Source of the DNA: Aphis gossypii
Lineage: Eukaryota > Arthropoda > Insecta > Hemiptera > Aphididae
Reading direction: 5' to 3'
Assembly (NCBI RefSeq): GCF_020184175.1
Contig: NC_065533.1
Span: 48,584,351 to 48,648,350 of the forward strand
DNA length: 64,000 nt
Shown: positions 50,126 to 64,000 of the stretch, piece by piece
Position numbering within the stretch: the stretch's first letter is position 1
Layout of the letters: each line of letters starts with the position of its first letter
Notes under the pieces: generated by a model
Databases searched by the model: none
Told to the model about the DNA's origin: nothing
The model's input: the letters and a program-made list of their open reading frames with translations, nothing else
Position numbers and translations under genes: made by a program

Positions 50126-50325
50126 AAGGCAACACATAATATACGGGTACGACGTCCTCTTAAATAATTGGTAAATAAATAATGGTGAAAACATTTACTA
50201 AAACAGGTGATGGATACTGCAAAACGATGATTTGTCTCAATCATCATTCCTGTACACTTCGCAACCCGGTAAGAAATATTTAACACCTAGGGCACAAAGC
50301 GGACATAAACGATGATTGATGATCA
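50126..50325 (+). repeat. Local duplication B, first copy, with hairpin
   Basis: AAGGCAACACATAATATACG through ACACCTAGG and CGATGATTGATGATC is repeated at 51619-51821. Both copies keep a hairpin GATGATT-TGTCTC-AATCATC and the words CCCGGTAAGAAATATTTAAC. Small insertions break any shared reading frame, so a coding role is unlikely. Confidence 0.75.
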
Positions 50326-50330
50326 TAGAA

Positions 50331-50496
50331 ATTACCCAATATACAAAAGTTATAAAAATATTAAATTCAATTGAAATAATATTACTGATTTTAAAATTGT
50401 TAGACAGTGTTTAATAACTCGATTTGAACTGAATGGAAACATTATATAATAATTTCAATATTAATTTATTAATATATTGTTGTTATTTTGGTGTCT
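50331..50496 (+). repeat. Local duplication A, second copy
   Basis: Shorter and diverged version of 49501-49720. It follows directly after local duplication B first copy. Confidence 0.7.
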
Positions 50497-51618
50497 GATG
50501 GAAATTGATACAACAGGTGTATAAATGATATATTGTGATATCTGCAAAGCGTCAAGAATCCCATGAAAAATATTAGATGTAAAAATAAAACAAAACTTAA
50601 GATGAGCTTTCAACTCACATAACACAATAGAATAATATGGTATAGAAATGGGGTTATTGAAAAATCAATAATGTTTATTTTCCAATGAAAAATCATACGA
50701 CTATTATCAGACGTATATGAATTAAATTTTTATAGATCACTATATTAAGTTTTACAAAACGCTATACTAATGTGTCATATAAAACACGTGAATCGGAAAT
50801 CGACGATTTTGATTTTTATTACACGGAATTCGTGTAAAATTATAACTCCGCTCAGAATCAATAGGTATAGTGTAAAAAACACTCCCTGTTTTTTTGACCT
50901 TCTCACAACAGACACCGTTCGCGTTACACGCACCGCCCACATTTCGAGTAGGTACATCGACTACATCGTATAATATAGTATGATGATCAATAGTATACCT
51001 ATACTTAAAATAATATATATAATATCGTTACGACGATATATCGCGCCCGACTAGGTTTTTCCGAGTGCAAATACAATTTTTTCGAAAAAACTAATAATCA
51101 CTATTACACGCGTTACTATACACTGCATATTGAGTGCATTATTGTATACAATATTATACTCGAGCACACGTAAGTGTGTGTGTGCGTTCTACACGCGATT
51201 AAACACATAACTACAGGTATATTATTTACGCGCACGCGTATTCCACAAGCCATAACACGTCGTACCGATAATATTATTTTAAGTCATAATCATATTATAA
51301 ACAATTAGGTACCTATGTAGATGGCCGACTTTGGTTTGTCTTTGAAGGTACAATCGCCATACTAAGTATGCCTAAACGACAATGTTTACATTTTTATGTG
51401 ATAACAGTGTATTCGATAACAATAGAAATGCGTTTACAACTCGGTGGAAAATTATAATTCTTTTTGTCATCAATACTGATAGTGTTTTCACACAAAAATG
51501 TAAATGTTTCCGTTTAAGCAAATGACGGACTAACGTCGAAATTCTGTACAATGTTTGCGGTAATAGCAGTCGGCTATCTATGTATAGTTGTTTATATTAT
51601 AACGATATACATGTCTAC

Positions 51619-51821
51619 AAGGCAACACATAATATACGGGTACGATGTCCTCTTAAATAATTGGTACATAAATAATGGTGAAAACATATTTTACTAAAAC
51701 AAGTAATGAATACTGCAAAACACGATGATTTGTCTCAATCATCATTCCCGTACACTTCGCGACCCGGTAAGAAATATTTAACACCTAGGCACCAAGTGGA
51801 CAGAAACGATGATCGATGATC
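51619..51821 (+). repeat. Local duplication B, second copy, with hairpin
   Basis: Counterpart of 50126-50325 about 1.49 kb downstream, with a few substitutions and 2-3 base insertions. The hairpin is kept. Confidence 0.75.
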
Positions 51822-51829
51822 GATTCTCG

Positions 51830-54800
51830 TGACTTCATCGCGGAATGTCTACTCAATATAGACAGCGTATCGATTTACGTAAACCGTGTGATGGCTATAT
51901 GTAAAAAGTGAAAATATAAGTTTTATAATATAAAATGATATGTACACATACACTCACACAGCGTCCGACACAGTATGTAGCGAACGCACTGAAAACAACG
52001 GCAATATATCAGTACGCGTTTTGCGATTGTTGTTTATGACGATCGTAATAATAACATATTATAATGTTATACTTATGCATTAATACAATTATTATCATTA
52101 TTGTTATTTATAACGGCGTTACGTTCGAAGCACAAAAATAATGCTATTATTATAAATTTGTTTTATAGTACGTGTTAGAAAACGGCGTAATGGAAATTGA
52201 ACTAGTGAAAGGATAAACAAAGTCAAACTTTGAAACGATGACAATAATAATACTGCATGGGTAGCGGATATAGGTATACTTCTTTAAATGAAACAACTGT
52301 ACTAATTATTTTAAGGGCAATCAAGAATTATATCGAAAAGTAATAACATTTTTAACAATTTTTTTTTTTTACATTATCTTAAGTAATTAGGTACTTATTA
52401 AATACAACGATATCTATGAAAAAAAATTGTATGCTATTTTCTATATATTCTACTCATAATAACTAAAAATATGTAAATATGAAGTAATAATAAACTATTA
52501 TAGTTTAAAATTTGATTTCAACATACCTTTTGATGTTTTCAGAAAATAAGACTGCAACGTGTACGTGACGTACGTGTTCAATACGTTGAAAATTGTGGTC
52601 CCAAGTAACAGTTTCTTGCAAAAAAATGCCGAACGTGTCTGCTACCTGTGTTTAAGCCTCCAAACAATTTTCAGAACGCTATGACCTGGAAAATAGTGAT
52701 TTTTTTTTAGTGTATCAATATAATATTGATGTATATTACCTAATACTGGAAATGAAACTCGAGCAGTGTCGTCATACTACTTCACTATTAACCATTAGTA
52801 TGAAACTACCGTTCCATCCTGCAATGTTATCACGGTATCTGTGTATTGATCGAATGTTTACCTTAGCCGGGTGTTGCGCGAGACCCGAAATAAATGAGAA
52901 AAGTTCTCCAAAATGAAAGGAGGGTGGGTTGAAAGTGGGAGTTTGCAGGCTGCTGCACGACATAGGGCGCAGACGATCCCGGGGATGTTTTGAACCACGC
53001 CCTCTTATAGTTTTATTCCTGCAACCCGGCGTTTTCAGATTACCAACTGTACACTTCTCTGAAAATCAATATAAACGAAAGAAAACTTTTAAAAAACCAT
53101 TTTTCAAGTAGAAAAGTTCATAGAGATATATGTATAAATTTAATATATATATATAGGAAGGAACTAAATACCTAGCTATAATATATATATAGGTAAAATA
53201 ATATACAGATTTATATGAAATGTTTGCCAGTGCTTATTATAAATCGAGAATAATTTAAATCAATTTATTACATAGGCGCACATAATAATATAAAGGCGGT
53301 TATCAAGCTGTTGTATATTATCTATATGATTATAAAGTTATATAACTCATTTGATTTTAAGTTAAATTTGAAATAGGAGTCTGTACAATTATAATTATAA
53401 AATATGTACCTATAATTGCATTATAAAATTTGTTTAATTAAATTTTATTTTATTTTTAAACACATAACATATAATATATATTATATATTATATGTATTGT
53501 TGTACTTAAATATTTCGTACTTGTATATTTTGATAAATTCATTTATATATATATATATATATATATATGACATAATATATGTATTATGTATGAATATTTA
53601 TAATTTAAGATTATATTATAAAATATAGTTTATAAAAATTATGTTATCTAATAAGTAAACTGTTGTGAATAATTAATTATAGTTATTTTTTTGTATATTT
53701 ATCTGCATTTTGATTATTGGTTAATTAATTGAAAGTGTTGTAACTATAACAAATACCTACCAGTTAATTTTAACTAACAAAATATTCTGCACACGTAACC
53801 AGTTACTGGAGTATTATTAACAAAATAAATAGGTACTGTAACGGTAACTGAAAATTGTATATCAACAATTACTAATTTAAGTATTATTAACAAAATTATT
53901 AGTTGTTAATAAGAGTAAATTTGTAAGTATAACAAAAATACCTTGAATCAATACAAACATGCTTTGTTATTAGTACAAAATGGTGTAGTGGCGTGTCGTA
54001 CTAAATATTTAATCATCTTGCTACTACTAATTATTTTGTAAACATATCATGAAATGTATTTAGTTACAAGTGCCTAATATGTTATTCCTTCAACAATATA
54101 TAATCAAAAAAAATCAATTTGTATACTTAACTAAACGGAATGTTGTCACAGAGGCAACTAAATTTCACAGTTATTAATATTATATTTTGGTTCTTCCTAC
54201 AATACTTTTTTTTTCAGTGATATAATGATATATATAATATGTATCATTATTATGTACCTACCTATATAATTTCAAAAATATGTGTAACGTATAATATGAT
54301 AACTGTCGTAGAATACTCAGCTTGTTATTATATTGATTTACCGTACATGATGGTTATTTGTCTATATATACAATATATATAAAATTAAACTTACCTCTTA
54401 AGTCTTTCCCACTTAATCAAATTCTGCATAAACGCTATTGATTTTGTCCTTCTTTTGTATCTAGTAATTTAGGTGTTTAAAAATACTGTTTTTTTTTTTT
54501 AATTATGCAATATAGTATTATTACTGAACGCGGTTTTTATTGAAATGTTTATGTTTGAAAAATCAAAAATGTAATTTCATTACTGAAATTGCTGAGATTA
54601 TGTTTAAGATCAAACCATCTATAACAAATAACATTTTAAAGTGTGATTAACAATACGAATATGTTGATAACATTAAAATAATTAATGTAATTTTGAGTTA
54701 TTAAAAGTAATTATTTAAATCACAATTATCATTATATAAGTTGAAAATGTCACTCAACGCGTTGTTAAATCACAGAATATAATATACCTACCTAATATTT

Positions 54801-57800
54801 TAACTCATGCAACTCAATGCCATAATAATATTATTATAATAAATTCACAACAGTTAACTTCAAAATTTTAATGTGATACTAAATACCTATAATAATAAAA
54901 ATGAAACATAACACAACATATTATGTTATTTGATAATTATTTTTATTAAAAAATTGTTAAAAAAATAAAGCGATTTTACAGATTTATTTTCAAAAAATAT
55001 TAAAGTAGATTTAATCGATTTATTCTCATACAAAATCGTACTGAATTATACTGTTTTTACTCTTTATACACGGTATATTCTCCAGCCACCTGCAATATTC
55101 CACACATTCTTGTAAACTGTCAATTTATTTTCTCCCTAATATGCAAATTGTTCTCGCTTTAACTATATTCTCTTAAATACTTTAGCTAATAATTTGTCTA
55201 TATTTTCCTCTAATTTACATAATTTTATTTTGTACGCGCTTAATCTATTCCATCATGCTGATTTTAAAACGTAAACTATTATAATAATATATATAATTAA
55301 TATGATTTAATATTATTGATTAATTTGTACATAAAACATGTATAATATTGTCCCATCGTCTAATGGTTTTGACTAAGCAAATCGAAAAAGAAACAAATAA
55401 TAATAAAAAAAAAAAAACTATCGTAATGTCGACTAACGAGTTTAATACAAAAACAATAATAATATATATACTTGGAGGCCTTCGAATTTCTGCTGCAGTT
55501 AAAAGTTGTTGTCGTCTACAACTACAGCCGTCCGGTATTCAAATGTCTTGACAGCGGATCGAGGCGGGCCGGATTCATAACACGTTATAAATGTGTAATG
55601 CAGTAATGTCGTATTATAATATTCTCACACGCAGTCTAAAATAAGACGGCAATAATTTATTGATATTATTATTGTAATTCGAATATTGAACGATTGGAGA
55701 AACGGTTCTATAACATTAAGATTATTTTAACTACGATACATACGTATAACTAGTAACTACTCTAACACGCATTTAACACAGCGTTTATGGAGTTATAGGG
55801 ACAGTGATCAGCGGCTGTACAGTGTGCCTCGTTCTTTCATTGATTGTTTTTTCCCGATCAGCGTATATGGTTATATAGATAGACCATAATATTATCTAAA
55901 ATATTATAATAATAGTATAGTACAGTATATACGTATTAGGAAGCAAGGAAGCTAAGGAAACCAATGGACGGATTAAAACCAAAAATTATCGTACAATCGC
56001 TCGTAAAATTGTTGAACCGGTTAAGTTTATACCTAATATATGGTACTACTGTTATACAATTTCGAAATTGTTTTAAAAATTAATTGTATTTATAATTACC
56101 ACATTATTCGTTAACACATGTCATGATGTGTGCTAACGATTAATTTAATATTGATAATACCAATTAACATAATATTATAAATTAAATAATTACTAATAGT
56201 TTCATCATTAGTTTAAATACTACTGCAGATAGATCTCTTGTTGTGTAAATATCAATAAGAATTTGTTTTTGTTTATTGACACTTTAATTTCATAAACTAA
56301 CAATAAAAAAGAGCTATCTTTAGTATTATAGGTACTTAAGTGGGTGTTATAAGTAAGTAGTCATTAAATATTAAGTTATTGAGATACCTACTACCGATAA
56401 ATAAATTGTAATTACATTAATTATATTATTGAAATTAAAATTATTCAAAAATAATGATTAAAACATTAGACTTATAAATCGTGTGTATAGGTATACTTCC
56501 ATGCGATTCGATTTAAGTCGATTTAAGATAGAAAACGGTTCAATAATCAATACTCAATAGGTATCATTATATCACACATACCTTATAGAAATAAAAATTA
56601 TATTTTGTACCTGTTTATTGAAGTTTTTAAACTGTTTGTATAGACTGCGACCGATATTCAATTAAAATTTTGTGTCTATTATTCGCTGGCTCTAAGTTAC
56701 TGTTTAACTCTAACCAAAAACAATTATGTATATCATTTTATTTTTTTTTATTTCACTGCAAGTGTGGTGACGGACTTCGGATTGTAAATACAGTCACCTG
56801 GATAAACTATAAACTATATAAGTACATACTAGTATACAGTATAACTGTATAAGTATATCCGGGCTCAAGTATAATTTTTGTGTGACGTGCCAACATGGCC
56901 GCGTCGTATCCATACGTAATATTATGTTATGAATACTTCTAGATGTATTTAAATGATGTTTAAATACATTAAATTTTCCATTGTCACTTTATAAACTGCC
57001 TTCTTTGTAGTCGCCAACGTTTTGTCGACAAAAATATTTGAAATAATCGAGTTCAAGACGTTGCTGTCTAGTATAGCGTTAAGTTACGTACAAATCGAAA
57101 AACGTTTAGCGATAAAAAAAAAGTTAGGTTTGCGTGTTTGATTAAAAAATAATAATTTCATATATTATAGGTTTAACGATCTAGATAAATATTACATATA
57201 TAGCTATATAGGTGTATATTATCATCGAGAGTATATATAATAATATAATATTATAATATGAATATAATGAATGTAGGTATAATATAATTACTGATCAGTT
57301 ATAAAAATTAAAAACAATGATCGTTTCAATATAATGTCGACAATATAAATTATTCACGAAGAAAATTTAATTTTGTGCATAGATTAAAACGTAATGTTTC
57401 ATAATTAAATTAATTATGACTGTTCTATATTGTGATAACCATTTGCGTAGGAAAATTTAAATACGTTCACTAAATTACGTATACTCTAATATATACACAC
57501 ACACAAATGAGATAATACAACATTCGTCGTATTAAAAAACAAATAATTAATTTCGTTAATCGAACACTAGTGCGTTAAAACAATAAAAACAAACGTTAAT
57601 CATAATTATAATAATAATATTAATAATAATAACTTGCTGTTCTATAACATATATTGGAATTTCAAACATACACATTTATATCGAATAACAAATTAAACCT
57701 ACCTTTTCAATCGTTAAAGTTTAGAAAATAATAATGAAAAATAAAAATCTCGAAGAATTACCAATGTTAATTACCTACTAAATTATTATTATTGTTGATA

Positions 57801-60800
57801 CATATTTCAAATAATTATTTTGTCACTGTATCTACTGTATTTATTATAGTAATATTATTCGGGCGGTTAGCAAATTCGATGACCTTTTTTATATTATATT
57901 TTAATGACAAAACAACTCTAACAAGTGTTTTCGATTTGTAAACTATTGCAGTTACAACTTGTAAAAGTACTCAATACTTAGATATTTACCACATATATTA
58001 TGCATCTATATTGTGTATAATATAATAGTATAGTAGTCATTAATTCAACTACGCGCCAAATTGACCGCCACTGGTAATAATAGTATTTTATTCTCACATC
58101 ACTGCTATGTTATGCGATTAAGTACAACAAAATACTATTATAATGTGTGTTTACTGTTTAATTGTTGCATTGATATCATTTTTTTTTTTGTGTGTTTATT
58201 CCGTAGAATGTAGATTATTATAATTTATGTCGTAACATTATCCTTCAGTGTTAGTGGCATTAATAGCAGACAGTGGCGGAATGTAAAGTGAAACTGTTTG
58301 CGGCACTACAGTATGTAAATTGTGCTATATAATAATAGTCCGATCAGCAATAATGATCAGCATTGCCGGCGTAGTGGTGAATGCGTGTGACGACGATGCA
58401 TCGTCTGGTAAAAAAAAAATCAAAATACCGTTCATATTAAATGGCACGTTGATAATAACAGGTATTATATAAGACAAAAAATATAGAATACAAGTAATAT
58501 AATAAGAAAACACTCGTAATTTATTGTGAATAATTTTGAAAATATTGTATAATCGTAAAACATATTTTAAAATAGTATAATTAGGTACAGGTAATCGATA
58601 CAAGAATGAAAATAAATACAGCAAAATATTAAAATATGATTTTCGGAGTAAAAATTACAATTTATATAGTGTTATAAAATTACATTTTAACATATAGGTA
58701 GATACCAAGAAAAAAATAAAAATAAAAATGAAGATTTAAATTATGATAAGAGTTACAATATAATATATTATATTATTTATAAATTTATTATTCGACAATG
58801 TAGTCATCGTTCAAAATCGAGTGTCTTCATTGTAAATATAAGTAGTAAGTACAAGAGCAATATAAAAAAACAAAAAACGCTCAGAAAATGATTACTAATT
58901 AAAATATTAATTACATACTACAAATTAAAAATAATAGTTTAAAACCCGACAGATGAAATGAAAAGTGGCTGATTTACTATCGACAAATACAATTACCTAT
59001 TATAATGTTTATAAAAAAAAATAGCCATGACAGATGGCAGTATGACATAATATAAAAATTCGATAATGATTGAATGTTAACTGTCTTTCTCTCAATAAAT
59101 TTATTTCTGTTATTTTTTGTTAAAAATCATAAAGTATTGAGAGAGTAGGTAAATATTAAATTAAATATTTATAACCAAATTTAATTGAAACTGTATACCC
59201 TTATTAAATCATGAAAAATTAAATTAAATCTAACACTTAATAGCACCTCTTAATGATTGTCATACGTAGATTGTAAAAACAGTATGAAATTGTTCGCGAA
59301 CAATAAACATAAATAATCGATGTAAATAAGCCACATAAATGTGTCGTAAAACGTCATTAGAAATTATATCAAAATTAAAATGTATACCTTATAACATAAT
59401 AAAAAAAAAGAGTTGTATTAATTTGCGGCGCGGGTGATGGGTGACGAGGCGCCAAGATAAAGATGACGCAAACGAAACAATCCGTATAAGTAAGTAAATG
59501 CATTACGATCTAGAACGATCGATATATTATATTGAGATTTATCTCCCAGCACCCTCCGCATTCGTTTAAAAATAATAATATAATATAAGTACCGTAAAAC
59601 TGGCCACTACTTATAGTTACTTTATTAATACGGTCAAAGCGGAAAAAGTTTGAGAAATCTCGAATAAAGCAGTCTGAAAACACCGATTGACCGTTTTCGT
59701 GTTATCCTTTACCAATCGGTTTGTCTATATAGTTTGAGATCACATCTAATAAAACCAACTGCTAGGGAACATCGCGAGTATGAATCGAGGTAATTATTTT
59801 AATTTTATATCGTCTATGCGTAATATTTTAAAAGCTCAACAAATAAAGTTGTTGTCTGTGATGTACTGATGTATTAAACGGTACAGAGAGGTAATCGAAT
59901 TGAACCAAACTCAGCATAACTCAGATGAGACGTATTATAAGTCCCACGACGCCACATCCGCATGTGTTGTATCTGTCTTATACACGCGTAACATAGTTAA
60001 AAACCATTTTGCGTGGGATGACTTTACTCCTTCGATATTTGTAATCAGAATTACCAAAATTATAAATCACAAAATTTTATCAGTGTCGTAGGGTTTTAAT
60101 TTTTTCCGATACAGTATTATAGTAATCAACTGTACGTCTGTACCTGTGATTGTATTCACATAATCAAAAAAATTAATACACTATAAGCCATTATAGATAA
60201 AGTTCCGTCCAGATGCGATTTAAATGATTTAATATTAAATTATTAAAAATAAGATAAATAACAAAAAATAAATAAAAAGTAAAAAAAAAATATTTAATTT
60301 TTAATTTTTTTTAAAAAAAATATTAAAATTTAATTTTGATAATTCTGGTACAAATATCATATATAGGGAGTAAATTCGTCCGGCACAGAACAGTTTTTAA
60401 CCATGTTATGCGTGTTTAAGACAGAGACAACACACGCGGCGGATGTGAAGTCATCTTATTATAATATTTAACTTTCTCAACGCGTCTACGATAAAAAAAA
60501 AAAATTTACGAATTTACAAATTGTGTATAACGGTATAAAACAATATACCCATGTGTGCCGAGTAACAACAGTAACAGTACCAGGTTTACGGTATTATATA
60601 TGTAGTCGACATGTATAATAACTATGTATAATCTTAATATTATAATAATAATTGTAACTTAACCAATAATCTAATCTACCCCGTTTGTTCCTTAACGATA
60701 ATAATGAATATAGTTTACACACTAAAATTATATAATCTTGTGATAATGAAAGAAAAAAAAATACATAATATTATAACCTCATCAGTCTTATCCAAGAACG

Positions 60801-61150
60801 CGCGATTTTTTAAAATAACAATAATATAACATACCTATCATATAATAATATATTCTATCCACGCAATATAACGCATGTATGTATATATATATATATAGTA
60901 ATTTAATATTATATATGTATTATGTATATATGATAATAATAATATAAACACGGAAATGACATGATTACAATAATAATAATAAAAAAAAAACGTTTTCGCC
61001 GACGTCATTTTCGATACAACACAACATATAATAACATACGTAATACAAAATAATATAACAATTAATATGATAATATATATAATATATATATAGTAATAAT
61101 AGGTACTTTCTCCTGCGCGGGCGCTTTGGACGACTCTTCATACATAAAGC
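51830..61150. other. Long stretch without a recognised gene
   Basis: AT-rich, with a (TA)n microsatellite at 53543-53568 and a GC-balanced patch at 52840-53040. No exon could be supported on either strand. As the next gene to the right ends near 61.3 kb on the minus strand, this is probably intergenic. Confidence 0.4.
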
Positions 61151-61157
61151 GGCCTAA

Positions 61158-61325
61158 CCAGTGACGTATTTAGGGGGGGGGGGGTGTGATCAAGGGGGCT
61201 AGGGCCCCGGGCGGTAAATTTTGGAAAGCATTTTGACGGTATACCTAGGTCATTTGCAGGGTGATAAAAAAAAAGGCAAACAGATAACCTGCGGGGGCGC
61301 AAATTTCCCAAATACGTCTATCTGG
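61158..61325. mobile_element. 168-bp MITE one base beyond the stop codon of the membrane-protein gene
   Basis: The left end CCAGTGACGTATTTAGGGG and the right end, in reverse, CCAGATAGACGTATTTGGG are inverted repeats. CCTAA flanks both sides (61153-61157 and 61327-61331), a likely target duplication. The right flank stops one base short of the minus-strand stop codon at 61333-61335, so the element forms the start of that gene's 3' untranslated region. Confidence 0.75.
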
Positions 61326-61332
61326 ACCTAAA

Positions 61333-62750
61333 CTACATACGGCGGATCACCGACGTGAGCGGCGGCTCGTCGGGCACCGGTATGGTGGTGAACACGTAGG
61401 TCGTGTCGCCCATCGCGTCGTTGTACGTGGCGGCAGCGTTGGCGTGGCCGCGGCCGCGGCCGCGGTACTTGTTGGGCGGCGGCAGCAGCGGAGCGGTGGT
61501 CGAAGTGCGATGCACCGCGGCCACGGCGGCGTCGAGATCGGACGAAGACGGCTGAGTGCGGGGCCGGCGTCTGGTCAGCCCGCCGTTGCACGCGCACGGC
61601 TGGCCCGGATTGCTGCACACTCTGCGATGACGACGTGTATAGGCAGGATCATATGCGGAAACACAAGACAGACAAGCGACGAATTAAAAATCGACGTCTT
61701 ATATATAGGTACAATATAAAATAATAATAATGTAACAAAATGCGTGTGGGTCAAATCCTCGTCGTCGTCATAAGATTATATATATATAGCAAGTTCAAAG
61801 TCGTTCTTGTGGGTCTCATATATGTATACGTATAATATATACGTGCAATATCTATTGTATATTATTATTGTGGTAATACACTGTGAGTTTCGCAAGGAAT
61901 TTCGTATCCATTTTCTAGGATTGGGCGTGCACATAGATTATGTTAATTATGTGTAAAAAATATAATAAGTAAATGCGAAAACACGTGTGTTAAAAATGTG
62001 AAAATAATTTTGTACTCGTTGCACTATCGTTTCGGCACTAAACTTATTTTGGTATTAATACTATAGCTATTTATCTACTGACCAAATTAACACCGATATA
62101 AGGCTGGGGCTATATACACGGCGTTTTGGCGGGCGAACGCCGAAGTATAATAAGAGTGAAAAAACATATGCGAAATATCTGAAATATTTGCACGAGTGTG
62201 CAGTATACTATAATCTCTTATAAGAAATATTGATATATCTTTGTTGATGGCATATTTCTCTTTCACTCCCTCTCGTTATTAATGGATGACACAACAGATC
62301 GAATAAGTCGAACTACACACGTATGATATTATATAATATATTAAATACAATATATGCGGACTACTAACCCCTTGTAGTTTCTGAATACGTCCGACTTGCG
62401 AATGATTCTGACCACGGACATTATCAACAGAGACATACCGACTAAGCACGCTAAGACAATGGCACAGGTTATGCCGATCATCCAATTGTTCATGACAGTG
62501 TCGTCGTTGATGTAGTTGTTGTTGGCGTAGTTCGGTAAGTAGGAGTCGTTATCCTTCTGCAGGACCGGAGGCGGTACAAATTCCGGCACGCCATCGTGAC
62601 GAGGAGCCAACGAAGACTTGGCATTTTTCTCGTCGGACATGGGGATCGATTTAGCGGTGGCGGCGGCGGCTCTAACCTCGGCCGCGATGTCGTCGTCGAA
62701 ATCTCCGATGTTTTCTTGGTCGTCGGTAGACAGCTTTATGGCCGAGTCGA
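61333..62750 (-). CDS. C-terminal exons of an unrecognised single-pass membrane protein (partial)
   Basis: Two minus-strand exons. Exon n-1 (62750 down to 62369) follows a strong acceptor (GTCGGTTTCGCACCTGCAG) and ends at AAGG G/GTTAGT with two codon bases. The last exon (61621 down to 61333) follows CGTCATCGCAG and supplies the third base, so the phase fits; the intron is 747 bp. The product has an acidic, Ala-rich part (DDQENIGDFDDDIAAEVRAA), a Pro-rich PEFVPPPV, an Asn-rich juxtamembrane stretch, a membrane segment about WMIGITCAIVLACLVGMSLL followed by basic RIIRK, then a ~100-residue tail with CSNPGQPCAC (possible acylation or metal cysteines), an RGRGRG run from CCGCGG repeats, and end SVIRRM. 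Orientation is probably type I. The 5' exons lie beyond 62756, perhaps outside the window. Family not recognised. Confidence 0.7.
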
Positions 62751-62756
62751 CTGCAG

Positions 62757-63257
62757 GTGCGAAACCGACAAAACAATATATTATTATTATTATAATATAG
62801 TCAATATTTATATAGCTACACGTCGTGTTCAACAGAGACGACGATCGCGACGATGACACGACAATATACACGCATATTTATGTATAGGCATTGATTCTAT
62901 GATATTGTGAATTGTAACGGTGACGAGGTCAACTTAAAATTATTTTTCATAGACGAGTCAGATTATTCCGTCGTAGCTTATATACATAAAATTATTAACC
63001 GTTGGCTAACCACCGATACTGAAAAACTCAGAAAAAAAACTTTGGCTTTTGTTTATCTCTGTCATGATGCCACTAAATAGGATGTGTATATTGTCGATGC
63101 AAGTCGCGCTTACGTATACTTATTGCATTTATAATATTATATAAACGATACGACTACGGTTGCAGGACATAATATGCAAAAGGTCAGTTGTGTGTGGTGA
63201 ATCAGAGCAGTAGACTTATATCGATTACTATTAATAGTTGTTATCACTTATCAAAAA

Positions 63258-63298
<41 letters not shown>

Positions 63299-64000
63299 GA
63301 TAATAATAATACATATTATAAATGTGATTATAACCGATAGGTATATATCTTTTTAATATCAATTGGCCTGCATTCGGGTCCGTTTCCACCATTTTCGAGG
63401 GCAGCCATAGTCAAACTTTTGATACGATTTTGTTCTTATCAGAAATAAAATGTAAATACCAACGAAACGAATTCATAATATTTAGATATAAAATATGTAT
63501 AATTTACTATTATTTCGTTTTGTTTAATAATATATAGGTTCTGGTCGTCGACGTTGATTAAATTAAGCTGGTAATTATTTTTTAATATGATAATATTTTT
63601 TTAACGTAGTGTCTGACTATATAATATTATAACATGGTGTCTAAGAAATATTAGTATTTTTTCCCTCGACCGACATTATCATTGAGTAAAATGCATAATT
63701 TTTAATTACGGATAAGGTTTAACTCGATCGCGCTCTTCGTGGATACTCCAACCACCTACCAGCTATTATTAGTACTACTACTCTGCTGACTGCAGTACTA
63801 AGACATCTTAACACTATGAATTGCAGTATATCCGACTTTATACCTATGTCCTGAGACCGTGGTCGCAGTTTATATTACCTATTATATATACGATAGATTA
63901 TAAACAAAACGATGTGTACTAATAAGCGACAAAACTCTGTCGAGTCTTATAGGCTTATACGTTTATAAGTAAAGACATCATTTGTAATAGGCATGTGTGT
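62757..64000. other. Probable upstream intron of the membrane-protein gene
   Basis: No further exon with a matching phase was found before the window edge. The stretch contains a (TA)n(TGTA)n microsatellite at 63260-63297 and otherwise unremarkable AT-rich DNA. Confidence 0.4.

Noticed and set aside
56894..56941. ATG in a good context (CCAACATGGCCGCG) as the start of a gene
   Set aside because: It stops after 15 codons and there is no good splice donor inside.
61328..61618. Alternative frames over the last membrane-protein exon on both strands
   Set aside because: Only the frame ending VIRRM-stop joins the upstream exon in phase. The others are by-products of high GC.
1..64000. tRNA, rRNA, CRISPR arrays or bacterial-type operons
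   Set aside because: No such pattern was seen by eye. Repeats here are tandem, dispersed or inverted and lack regular spacers. A tRNA scan was not possible.

Overview
The window looks like insect nuclear DNA, most likely from an aphid or close hemipteran. The reasons are the very AT-rich background with many short GTACCTA/TACCTATTA-type words, GT-AG introns, a chromo shadow domain gene, decayed non-LTR reverse transcriptase and many small inverted-repeat elements. The organism is an inference. No rRNA, tRNA, CRISPR or bacterial operon structure was seen. Gene density is low.

Layout. Positions 1-10798 and 21646-32458 are two direct copies of one segment (A and B). Each carries a short gene for a chromo shadow domain (CSD)-only HP1-like protein of 81 aa with a 5' non-coding exon, then a decayed Jockey-like reverse transcriptase remnant, then an unrecognised two-exon gene. 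That second gene is intact in copy A (168 aa predicted) and broken in copy B by a deletion of about 1.28 kb. The copies also differ by reciprocal insertions of the same transposable element family. The first ~3.14 kb of the two copies are co-linear and I found no difference between them; mismatches then appear abruptly in a cluster. This suggests recent homogenisation of the CSD-gene part, or a mixed-age duplication. Copy A may extend left of the window.

The spacer between the copies (10.8-21.6 kb) holds one clear gene on the minus strand at 15612-16841. It is an intronless 409-aa ankyrin-like protein with a strict 27-residue repeat ending in NGCPWD. This repeat style is known from pandoraviruses, algae and oomycetes as well as some aphid genes. 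The spacer also has several inverted-repeat elements. Because the gene lies between direct repeats, it is predicted to be prone to copy-number change.

From 32.5 to 61.1 kb I see mostly intronic or intergenic AT-rich DNA with small inverted-repeat elements (36.0, 47.3, 50.0 and 61.2 kb), local duplications (49.5-51.8 kb) and one tentative small secreted-protein gene (35420-35593). At the right end, two well-phased minus-strand exons (61333-61621 and 62369-62750) encode the C-terminal part of a single-pass membrane protein whose 5' exons lie beyond the window. A small transposable element sits one base beyond its stop codon.

The CSD-only gene may act in chromatin and the ankyrin protein in protein binding, but nothing in the sequence shows that the genes here work together.
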